Assembly (NCBI RefSeq): GCF_029784135.1
Contig: NC_073746.1
Span: forward strand, 61,602,097-61,666,096
Origin: Toxorhynchites rutilus septentrionalis
Taxonomy: Eukaryota; Arthropoda; Insecta; Diptera; Culicidae
DNA: 64,000 bases
Direction of reading: 5' to 3'
Shown: positions 22,369 through 31,109 of the stretch, piece after piece
Layout: each line of letters begins with the position of its first letter
Position numbering within the stretch: the first letter of the stretch is position 1
Program-made: the position numbers and the translations under genes
Notes under the pieces: model-generated
What the model saw: only the letters and a program-made list of their open reading frames with translations
What the model was told of the DNA's origin: nothing
Databases searched by the model: none

Positions 22369-23846
22369 GACGTGGAACTACGTCTTTCATTAAGGGGGCC
22401 AAATCAGAAAACAGGTCACGTTTTATGAAATAAAGTTAACGTTAATAACTATTTTTGCCGCGAACGGATTTTGACGATTTACATATCAAACGAATCGGAA
22501 ACTCCCTAAGACTTGTTTTTGACGAAAGTTTACGTCTTTTGGGAACATATTGTGGTACAAACTAAAAATCGAAAATCGAGCAAATCGTGAAAATTGTCCA
22601 ATTTCAAACGCTTATTGCTCAGTCATTTCATAATGGATCGATGAAATTTTTGCGTCAATCGATTTCGGTAATCCATAACAATTTTTTATACTGAAGAAAA
22701 TAATGTATGTCGTGAAACTAACTATCAAACAATTGAAAAATCTCAACCTCTATCCTAACGGAAATACCCACTTCTGATTGATCGAAATTGACGATAGATG
22801 CGTCGGGTCACTAACAGAGACATCAAAACAAGCTGCCTGGGGGGAAATCGGCATTGCAAATACATGCAAGAGCTTTTGTTCCTACCGAATTGTATTCCCT
22901 AACAGAGACATCAAAACCAAGCTGCCTGGGGGAAATCGGCATTGCAAATATATGCAAGTCGGGGGCATTTTTGTATTGAAAGTAAGGTGAGTGATACGAT
23001 TAATTCTAGCTGATAAAATTTAAATTTGGAACTTTGATGTTGGTTGTTTCGTGAAATTTCATATAAATGACCGACTATGCACTGTGAAAAATTAAGCACA
23101 AGTGTATGTGTAAAATTGTATAAGGTAGCAGTTGTGTTGAAAACGACTTGATATATGGAACGATTTATTTCAATTTTCATAAATAAAAACCAAGGCGTCT
23201 CGAGTGGGAACGAGTCGTTTGGTTTAATCTGTCTGTTTTGTTGTGTTCATTTTCACCCAAGGAAAGTTTATACGGCGAGAAAAATTGGAAAAGTGAAGAA
23301 ATATTTGAAAAGTGAATTCCCATATGCTCTACATATAGTATTAGGTGTTGTTAGTTCAATTAAAATTCGCATTGGGTTGAATAAACACACAGCAAGTATA
23401 AATTATAGAAGAAAATTACCTTTTCCATTTCAAATATGTTTTCTCTATATTAAAGTAACATGTTTATACTGATGAGAAAAAATGATAATTGTGTTCGGTA
23501 TTGGTAGTTATCTTATATTACATTGGTGAGTTTCTTTATTTCATCCATACATAACACAGGACGCATCTCGTCTAGGATCTCAGAGGGCGGTTTTCATCAT
23601 ATCTCGCTCGTTCCACTTAGGTATCCTGCATCTGATTCGCACCATCCAACGACTGTTTACCATCTTTCTGTCATCATCAATAGGTAAAGACTGGTGGAGT
23701 GAACAAACAATACCCAACAACCAAACAAAACGGCCCTTTTCACGGCAACCAAATCACTATCAAAAAATTCTTCAAACATATCCAAAATCAACAGATAGCC
23801 TAACGGAATCCAACGTGAACTATGCGGTCGTGTCTCGGACACAACC
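22369..23846 (+). repeat. P1/P2 repeat member II with octamer-like array
   Basis: Left end GACGTGGAACTACGTC (P2 with one change) at 22369; a P1 palindrome TCGTGTCTCGGACACAACC lies at the right, near 23828-23846. The first 400 bp resemble member VIII (62973 onward) closely and run to a CCAAT-box-like CTGATTGATCG near 22776. Two roughly 95-bp units follow (22806-22985), each with GCATTGCAAATA. 22990-23515 also matches member VIII. A weak histone-like stem (GGCCCTTTTCACGGCA) lies at 23732-23747. Confidence 0.55.
22806..22985 (+). repeat. Tandem array of octamer-bearing units (2 copies)
   Basis: Each unit runs from CTAACAGAGACATCAAAAC through CATTGCAAATA to a TTTTTGTTCCTACCGA-like end. Related arrays lie at 30330-30760, 52060-52340 and 63258-63510. 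Confidence 0.75.
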
Positions 23847-25205
23847 TTCCTGTGACTTTTTTATAATATATATTACAATCTGATGTGTAAATGGGTTGAA
23901 TTAATGAATACTAGAAGCATTTTCATTTTCCCATATATTTGTTCTGCTCATTTGTGAGCTTTCCTACCCATGCCGTCAATAACGAGCAACTTATCGGCAA
24001 TCAACGAAAGGGAATGATTTAAAGTCTCCGTGAACAAAGAAAAGATGAAGGTTAAGAACGAAGACGAATATTTTCCCAGAGCATTAATATTGGATATCGC
24101 TGAGGCAAACTTTCAGTATCGTTCTAGATACGAAGAAATGAACATCGCTTGTTATTCCTTGTTTTGCGTCATTACATGTCTTCGTTCCGGATTGAGCTGT
24201 GGACGCAAACAAATTACTTACTTGCTGATGTCTCTGGATCAATCATTACATCAAACTGACGCCATTGAATTAAGGTTCTGAGCTACACAATTGTGTGAGG
24301 AATCATCAAGCTAGGCTATCGTCAGCTCACCAAGAAAATAAATGTTCTGGAATTTTGTCTGTAATTTGGTTTCGCATGACGGTAGTAAAACTCTCTCCAC
24401 AAAGGATGACAGCTAAGCTGATCTAGATCGGTAATGTTAACAAAAAGGGCTTGTGTTGAGAAGAGCGCAAAACGGAGATAAGTGTGTGTATATTTGATTG
24501 CTTCAAGCTATCGATATATGGATATTTGTGTACGTACGTGCGTTTTAACGTATTGCGCTGTTGCGGGCGAACATGTCGATCCGAACGTGGCGACAAGGAG
24601 GGGAGAAAGCTGAATTAGTTATGAATCTCTGCTGAGGCACATATTTTCCAAGCAGTTAACATTGTTTGTTTTCTGTCATCATTAAGGCTTCGTTGGTGCC
24701 TTTGACATTGCATCAGTGCGTTGAACTGACGCTATGGTGAAGCAGGTGTTAAGGTTGTGCACCAAAAATTATTTGAGGAATACCAAGTTATTCAATAAGT
24801 TATAATAAGTTATTAATTTATTTGGGTTTGCGTGCCAGTTGCAAAACTGCCTTCAACTAGGATTGCATTTGCGTTAAATGAATAATGAAGCAGTGCTACT
24901 CTTTTCGAGGTTGTTGAGATTAACAGAAAGAGTTTATTTCGTTTATTTAGTCATCAAGAAAGTAAATGTCGTTCTGGAATTTTGTATGTGATTTGGTTTC
25001 GCTTGCCAGTAGCAAAACTTTCTCTTTTGTTTCATTCCTTTCCTCTGCGAGGACAAGAATGAATCATCATACAATAATCATCAAATGATTACACAAGAAA
25101 AAAGTATTTCATGGTGACCAAACTGGTAGAATGGTTATTTCTAAAATTTCGTAGCATTATAAAATAACATTCGAAGTTATAAACAAGCGACTTGAATTAA
25201 GCTAC
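23847..25205. other. Unassigned sequence with short diverged repeats
   Basis: Two imperfect copies of a 75-bp word (GTTCTGGAATTTTGT, then TTTGGTTTCGC and GTAGCAAAACT) lie at about 24335-24400 and 24968-25040, with a partial third near 24820-24850. A short frame at 24030-24281 has no recognisable domain. At 25206-25246 a P2 (AGCGTAGTTCTACGTC) and a P1 occur in right-end order, so an unrecognised P1/P2 member may end here. Confidence 0.4.
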
Positions 25206-25246
25206 AGCGTAGTTCTACGTCAACAATGGTCGTGTCTTGGATACAA

Positions 25247-25512
25247 CCAAGGCGCGTAGAAGTATATCCTAAGGTGGGCCAACTTGCTAAAATCACTCTT
25301 CAGCCATATTGGAAATCTACTGTGTTTTGTTTATAAACAAAACACAATACGCTTGTGCCCAAGCTCACTCGTGATCAGTCTGTCTCTTTCACGTTTCAAG
25401 CAAATAAATCCCCTTCTGCTTTCTTCCGTACTATTTTCATATACCGCTCCCTTAACCCACTTAGTGACAAAACGGCCTCACCTAGTACCATAGACCCGTC
25501 TTGGATACAACC
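25247..25512. mobile_element. GCG-TAGAAGTATATCC MITE, copy 1
   Basis: The left end AAGGCGCGTAGAAGTATATC and the interior match copies at 53029-53282 and 56117-56391 (words GTTTTGTTTATAAACAAAAC and GAAAGCAGAAGGGG or complement). It lies exactly between two P1-like TCTTGGATACAACC words, which look like a duplicated flank. No coding. Confidence 0.65.
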
Positions 25513-25779
25513 TCCTAGAATTTTTTTGACGTAGGACTACGTCTAACCGGAAGATATAGGGGGTGAAATGGAAATCTAGGCACTGAACAAGTAGGAAAAA
25601 ATGCAAGATTTGGAACGCATATAACTCGAGCATTTCTCAATAGATCGCAAAGGTTTTTGCATCAATTGATAGGAAATATATCTACGCATCTATCATAACG
25701 AATAACATTTCATTTTTCTTGAGATAAATAATTGAATAATTGTGAAATATCAAGCATTGTCAAAATGCACTATGTGCCC

Positions 25780-26047
25780 ATTTTTGATTGGTCCATTTTG
25801 TGCTCCTCATATCGTACCGACAAAAACGGGCAACCAGAGCAGCAGCGAAATAGAATGAAGCACGATTGGAAAGGAAAAAGAAAAAAAAAAGAACGAAACA
25901 TTGGTCGCAGTCTCACACATGCGTAATTCTCGAGCCAGCCAGTCAGCTTAAAAATCCCCGCTCCGCTGCCGTAACGATCATTCTCATTCAAACCGTACAC
26001 CACATCGGTTCGCATCACAAAACATCAACAAACCAACCCAAACAGCC
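25780..26047 (+). promoter_or_regulatory. Histone H2A-type promoter region
   Basis: A CCAAT box in reverse (TTGATTGGTCC) lies at 25783-25793, followed by GC-rich sequence, an AT-rich TTAAAAAT word near 25948 in TATA position, and a CA-rich leader ending directly at the H2A-like ATG (26048). Because it precedes an H2A remnant with its own 3' processing signals, this was probably genomic histone promoter DNA and did not come from a retrocopy. Confidence 0.6.
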
Positions 26048-26340
26048 ATGTCTGGACATGGTAAAGGAAGAAAAGTGAAGGGAAAGGCAAAATCCCGCTC
26101 GAACCGTGTTGATCCGGAATTCCCCGCAAAGGTAGCTAGGCCGAGCGCATTAGTACCAGTGCACCAGTCCACCTAGCCGGCGTTATATAGTTTCGTCGCC
26201 GAAGTGATCGAGTTAGCTGGCAAAGCTGCTCGCGACGATAAGAAAACCCGCATTCGGAACAGAACACATTCGGTTCGGTGGACATCAAGACAACAGGCAG
26301 TTGCAGCGAGTGGCGAGTGGCAAACGCAATCGCAAAACGG
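26048..26340 (+). pseudogene. Histone H2A pseudogene 1, copy A
   Basis: From the ATG the reading is MSGHGKGRKVKGKAKSRSNR, clearly the H2A N-terminal tail. The next part has lost about 30 bases (the VGRIH-RLLR region), then coding similar to KGNYAER (with a TAG stop), GAGAPVYLA and VIELAGKAARDDKKTRI follows in broken frame to about 26255. Later bases are hard to align. H2A is a core nucleosome histone; this copy cannot encode one. Replication-type 3' signals lie downstream at 26490. Confidence 0.85.
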
Positions 26341-26489
26341 CATTAGGTAGCAGAAGAAAAAAGTTTGTTCTTTATACAAACTGCTTTGGTGGCAAATCCA
26401 GAACAAGGCGGCATCGAGGTCGTTCGAAATGGTTTTTTTCAAAACCACGAGTACTAAGTTTTCTAAATTGGAACCATTCCATAAAACAA

Positions 26490-26526
26490 GGCGCTTTTCA
26501 GGGCCATTAAACCTTCCAAAAAAGAG
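26490..26526 (+). terminator. Histone mRNA 3' stem-loop with downstream element
   Basis: GGCGCTTTTCAGGGCC (26490-26505) fits the replication-dependent histone hairpin with one mismatched pair, and the purine-rich AAAAAAGAG about 12 bases later matches a histone downstream element for U7-guided cleavage. Confidence 0.75.
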
Positions 26527-26723
26527 TTTAGGAAATACAGTTCAATGCTTTCTAAAACATTATCCAAAATAATAATAAAACACAAATTGATTTTTTCATA
26601 ATTTGTTTGCCAGGACCTGATGAGTATGTGAATTTGGCAGTTGTTCTGAGCTTATTGATAGTTGAGGACTTTCCTGATTATTCAATTTTCACCAATTCTT
26701 AAATTGTTTCCAGATTGAAAGTA

Positions 26724-26943
26724 CAGTAATTTACAATTAGTTCGACATTTAGCTAATTGGACGGACATGTGATGCGACTTATTTAGTTGGACATTTTTGT
26801 AAACATAGAGATCCAAATTATGACCCCACATTGAAAGTCGACACTGTACCACTGTCATCGCAAATGTTCAATTACAGGTTAAAATCGCCTCCAATGCGAC
26901 ACTGAGTGGCGCTTCGGCACGTCGCATTGAATGTAATTTACTG
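26724..26943. mobile_element. GCGAC-type MITE inside histone repeat A
   Basis: Ends CAGTAATTTACA and TGTAATTTACTG-like, flanked by TA on both sides. Same family as 42620-42855, 44192-44364 and 46929-47139. Interior words include TGCGACACTGAGTGG and GTCGACACTGTACCACTG. No coding. Confidence 0.75.
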
Positions 26944-26959
26944 TACAACATGTTACAAA

Positions 26960-27116
26960 GCTGGATGGGAAGAAATTTTCCAACTGTGAAAGCTGTGGCG
27001 AGTGGCAACAAATCGCTAAACAGGAAGGTTTAGCCGAACAAGATGGGGATATCGAGTGATAACAAAACAATAAACTCTTTAGATTGAAGATAATTTTGTG
27101 ATCCTGAAAAGGACCC
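26960..27116. repeat. H2A 3'-coding fragment plus inverted histone stem-loop
   Basis: 26985-27060 resembles an H2A C-terminal stretch (compare 27700-27800), while at 27100-27115 the minus strand reads GGTCCTTTTCAGGATC with AAAGAG 20 bases beyond. Thus one histone 3' end points left here, opposite to the H2A pseudogenes, as if a divergent neighbour had been mostly deleted. Confidence 0.6.
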
Positions 27117-27339
27117 TTTTTAGCCTGCATGTGAATCCAACGAACAAACAAATCGTACTGAATGTATTTTTTTTTGCCATCGCTCCCTTTTAACGCTCAT
27201 TCGTTCGTCTCGTTGGACTCGCCCCTCTGGCTGAGTCTGCCGATTTGTCTCTATCCTGTGAGTGTGTACCGCTAGACAATAAAACACGCGGACCCCAAAA
27301 AAATCTTATTTTCTTTCAAACCGTAAACCCGTGTGGTTG

Positions 27340-27640
27340 TACGGCATCGGCATCGTGAACGTAACAAAGGAGGACAAGTTAAGGGAAAGGCAAAGTCTCA
27401 CTCGAACCGTGCAGGTCTCCAGATCCCTGTTGGTCGCATTCACTTATTGCTCTGCAAGGGTAACTAGGCCGAACGGATTGGTGCCGGAGCACCAGTATAC
27501 CTAACAGCGATTATAGAGTTTCGGCCGTCGGAGTGCTCGAGTTGGCTTGCAAAGCTGCTCACGACAATCAGAAAACCCGCATCAAGAACAGAGCAGCTTC
27601 GGTTCGGCGCTCATCAAGGCAACAATTAGTTTCAGTGAGT
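27340..27640 (+). pseudogene. Histone H2A pseudogene 2, copy A
   Basis: The start codon is altered, but coding resumes near 27360 with [20 protein letters not shown] and VGRIH, keeping the region lost in pseudogene 1, then KGN-stop-AERIGAGAPVYLTA. Later residues are in shifted frame (KLLTTIRKPASR in place of AARDNKKTRI). A perfect histone hairpin follows at 27823. Confidence 0.85.
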
Positions 27641-27822
27641 GGCAAAGTGTTTCTCCGGCACGTCGCATTAAATGTAATTAACTGAACAATATGTCACAAG
27701 CTGGATGGGAAGAAATTTTCCAACTGTGAAAGCTGTGGCGAGTGGCAAACGCAATAGCTAAACAGGAAGGTTTAACCGAACAAGATGGGAATATCGAGTG
27801 ATAACAAAAACACAACACCAAA

Positions 27823-27860
27823 GGTTCTTTTCAGAACCATCAACATATCCATAAAGAGTA
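27823..27860 (+). terminator. Histone mRNA 3' stem-loop with downstream element
   Basis: GGTTCTTTTCAGAACC (27823-27838) is a perfect 6-bp stem with the consensus TTTTCA-type loop region, followed by ATAAAGAGTA at about 27850, matching a histone downstream element. Confidence 0.8.
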
Positions 27861-28236
27861 AACAGTAAACTAATCCACTTTTCAGGTAGATAGGTAGGTA
27901 TTCACGTAGGAGAAGAAAATAAAACAATATATAAATATATATAAATATATATTTAACAAAAGCTGTCCCCTTTGTATAGTCCTACGTCACTCCGGTTATG
28001 TCCCCGACATTACCCACCCGTCTTTTTAAATAATAACAGACATGCTGTCATGTGCGAGCCCTGCGGTCTAAACTGCGTCGGATGAACAACGTATCCGAAG
28101 CGCGGCAAAATAGAGTTGTCCACAACAGTTTAATGGATAGTGATTTCAGATTCTGGACTGGTCAGCTTGTTTACCTGTCAAGAACTTATGAGGAGTGATC
28201 GCATGAACAGTATATGCAGTATGAAGCAGTATGTAT

Positions 28237-29343
28237 TAGAGATGGGCAAAACAGTTCACTTTGATGAACGGTTCACTCACTAACCGTTCATCTAAGTGAA
28301 TCAGTTCTTTTGAACCGTTCTTTCGCTCTTTCGTTCAGCGGTATTAAGAACAACATAGAATGTTAGCTGTAACCCAACATTAATAGACAGCTATTAATTA
28401 ATATCGTTGGACTGGATAGTGTACGTATGGGATTTATATTTTTGAAATTTAGTGGGGAAAGATAAGCTGCTCCATTAAAAGTCGCAAACTGTATGTGAAA
28501 ATATGTTTATCGGTCGACAAAAGTTTATGTAATAATTTGATGCGGACAAAATATGTGCAATTTTTCATATTATGTTTTTGGACAACACACAGGTTCCATG
28601 TAAGATCATATTTCATAATGTTCATTCAGAGAAAAAAATCATCACCGATTTTCACTAACAATCAATCATACAAAAAATCACGATAACACGTACACGCCAA
28701 ACAATGAATTGAAAGCAACGAAAAACCTTTTTTTTTCTCAAAATGCCCTCACTATAAAATTTTATGTTCAGCCCCAGCTTCCTCCAGATTTTTTTCTGAT
28801 AATCAGATAGTATATGATTGTTACGCGGAATTGAAAGAATACATGAAATTGAAAATATATAGCTTGCTTTTAAAACTACGAAAATCTAATTTAATTTTAA
28901 ACCCAAAATTGAGTATACATTAACAAAATAAACCCTGCGTTACATGCATTTTGCTCTTAAATGACAAATCGTTTTATTTTCCTTACAAGCGTTCTCGTTT
29001 TATTTATCCATTCCGTCCAGTGCAAATCAGTTCAGCTGCACTAGTTCGTTCGCTAACACTTCGTTCTCAAACAGTTCGTTCCCAAACAGTTCACTCTCAA
29101 TCAGTTCTTTTCCATACAGTTCACTCGCAAACAGTTCGTTTACAAACAGTTCACTCTCCAACAGTTCACTCTCAAACACTTCACTCGCAAACCGTTCTTA
29201 CGGAATCAGTTCGTTCACAACCCGTTCGCTCGCAATCAGTTCGTGGGGAGAACTACCGTTCTTTGAAAAAGAACGACCGCTCGTTCACTCTTTTCGGCGA
29301 ACTAGTTCTTTCGTACCGTTCGTGAACGGTTTGCCCATCTCTA
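28237..29343. mobile_element. hAT-like element with internal minisatellite
   Basis: Ends TAGAGATGGGCAAA and, on minus, TAGAGATGGGCAAA are perfect inverted repeats, and the flanks GTATGTAT and GTATGAAT match at seven of eight bases, the hAT target-site length. The subterminal DNA is filled with GTTCA/GAAC words in both orientations. A run of about 14-bp units (CAAACAGTTCGTTC and variants) spans 29040-29250. No transposase coding. Confidence 0.85.
29040..29250 (+). repeat. 14-bp minisatellite within hAT element
   Basis: Roughly 14 diverged units of CAAACAGTTC(G/A)(T/C)TC. An open frame through it (LRSQTVRSQTVHSQ-like) is a by-product of a period close to a multiple of three codons per three units and not evidence for a protein. 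Confidence 0.8.
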
Positions 29344-29794
29344 GTATGAATCATTCGAAGAGCTAAAACGAGCAGTATCTTCTACGTAGAACGAGATTCA
29401 CTCTAAAACTTGGCGCAGCTTGGTCGAAACCACTCCGAATGGGTTATTTGAACTGATTGAGAACTAAAGATGACCTACAAATTAGAAACTTATCGTATGT
29501 TATTTGAAATTGACGTTAATTTTTTTTTCACGTTTCACGCCTGGACAACAATAAAGTTCAAGGGCCAGGGTTATAACTGAAGATAGCTATTATATCCTAC
29601 ACTATATACTTCAATTCAACCGAATTCTTACATATCTCTGGAAATTCAGAAAAATGAAGTGGTTCTATAGTTCTGAAACGCAGTATAGTTGGCATACCGA
29701 TTAGACCAGGATTCGAATAAATTTAGTATTTAAACAATGCGCTGTAACCCATTCTATTCGCTGTCTGAATATTACTATTTAGAGAAAAAAATGA
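29344..29794. other. Unassigned sequence
   Basis: Begins with the right target duplication of the hAT-like element; otherwise no recognised feature. Confidence 0.4.
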
Positions 29795-31030
29795 GTGGTT
29801 TATATCTATGATATAACCGCAAGGTTGACGTGGAACTACCTTAGCTTAGCAATCATTCGTTTGTATTGATTAAATTCTTGATTGAATGAAACAGTTTCCA
29901 AATTCAATTGAGTTCAATATATTTGCTCTGTGAGTGAAAAAAATGAACAAATGCCGTGTAAAGTCAATTCATTTATTGTGATTGATTGTTCTTCGTTACA
30001 AGTAAATTTAATGACGGACCTTTTACGTTTGGTATGATGACTAGAACAAAATATATGTACGGAAGAATTATCAAACGTTTGATGAACCAGCCTAAGGCTG
30101 AAAATCTTTCCAATAAAGACAAAAAAAATTATCAAACGATTATTCTATTTTACATTTCCCTCTGAAGTTTACATCCCAAAAGTGTACATACTTCTCGAAT
30201 CTTGAATTTGCTTGAAACTGGGAAGTTCATTCGCTTCTAGTGTCTGCACGATTTTCCCAGGTTCCTAAGTTTAGAAGATTATGTTAGGACAGACATATTC
30301 CACTCTGCACAAAGGCAAGCGAGGACAAAAGTACTAGCAGTTTGCATTTATTTGCAGAGCCGATTTCCCCAGAAACCTCGGTTTTGAAGTCCGTGTTAGG
30401 GAAACACATTCCAGTCGGAACAAAAATACCCCCGACTTGCATGAATTTGAAATACCGATTTCTCCAGGCACCTTGGTTTAGAAATCTCTATTAGGGAACA
30501 CATTTCGGTGGGAACAAAAGCTCCCCCTACTTTCGTGTGTTCTTCTTCTTCTTTTCGGCTTTAAGAGGGTTTGAACTTTTCAGTTCACTCGCCTCTAGGG
30601 TCTTTCGTGTGTTTGCAATGCCGATTTCGCTGCTTGGTTTTAAAGTCTGTGTTAGGGAACATTTTTCGATGAGAACAAAAGTCCCCCTACTTTCATATAT
30701 TTGCAATGCCGATTTCCCCAAGGCTGCTTGGTTTTGATGGCTGTGTTAGGGAAACCGTAAATCGGGCCAATCAAAACGATGCAGTTAGGGCGTTTAGATA
30801 ACGCCTAATATTTTACAGTTATTCAATTGTTTATCTAATGAAAAACAACATTTTGTTAGTTGCGATAGATGCGTAGAAATATTCCCTATCAAGTGATGCA
30901 AACATCTCTCGTATCCAGTACGAAATGTTCGAGCTATAGGCATTCGAAATCTTTCATTTTTTCCTGCATGTTCTGTGTTTAGGTTTTCATTTTACCCTCC
31001 ATATATTCCGGTTAAACGTAGTCCCACGTC
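29795..31030 (-). repeat. P1/P2 repeat member V with octamer-like array
   Basis: Left end: P1-like TATATCTATGATATAACC and P2-like GACGTGGAACTAC (29827). Right end: ACGTAGTCCCACGTC at 31016-31030. Read on minus from 31030, the first 250 bp align with the left end of histone repeat IV (words CTACGCATCTATC, GATAGGGAATAT) up to a CCAAT box (TTTTGATTGGCCC, near 30770), after which comes an array of four to five units instead of H2A. It ends about 20 bases beyond the poly(A) signal of the ZAD gene. Confidence 0.6.
30330..30760 (-). repeat. Tandem array of octamer-bearing units (4-5 copies)
   Basis: On minus, units of about 90 bp carry GGGAAATCGGCATTGCAAAT and CCTAACAC(A)G words, with one interrupted by TTCTTCTTC low complexity near 30540. 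Same unit as at 22806, 52150 and 63258. Confidence 0.75.
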
Positions 31031-31109
31031 AAAAATGTCTCGCACTATTATTTATTTTCATATCTTTATATATTAAAGCAGAACGAAATAAGATAGATTA
31101 TTTTTTGCC

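Larger units (their letters stand above)
25498..28026 (+). repeat. P1/P2 repeat member IV carrying histone H2A remnants (copy A)
   Basis: Left end: P1-like TCTTGGATACAACC (25499-25512) then full P2 GACGTAGGACTACGTC (25528-25543). Right end: P2 half at 27975-27988 then P1-like GGTTATGTCCCCGACATTAC near 27994. Within lie a CCAAT-box promoter region, an H2A pseudogene (26048-26340), a histone 3' stem-loop (26490), a 220-bp MITE (26724-26943), H2A 3' fragments, a second promoter-like block and H2A pseudogene (27340-27640), and a second stem-loop (27823). The whole 2.5-kb block recurs inverted at 45853-48307 with about 95 percent identity by eye, including the nested MITE, so it moved or duplicated as a unit. 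Confidence 0.75.

Noticed and set aside
22778..22990. Frame through the octamer-like array, repeated at 30.5, 52.2 and 63.3 kb
   Set aside because: The frame follows the tandem unit and is broken in other members; it is explained by DNA repetition.
24030..24281. 83-residue frame with an ATG and good length
   Set aside because: No recognisable domain, no neighbouring exons and ordinary composition for the region; kept only as unassigned.
26048..26340. Functional histone H2A gene
   Set aside because: A roughly 30-base loss and in-frame stops remove the histone fold, in both copies.
29040..29250. Short regular repeats considered as a CRISPR array
   Set aside because: Units are 14 bp, adjacent, without unique spacers, in eukaryotic transposon DNA.
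28951..29325. 124-residue frame with repeated SQTVHSQ-like units
   Set aside because: It is created by the 14-bp minisatellite of a hAT-like element; there is no independent coding evidence.
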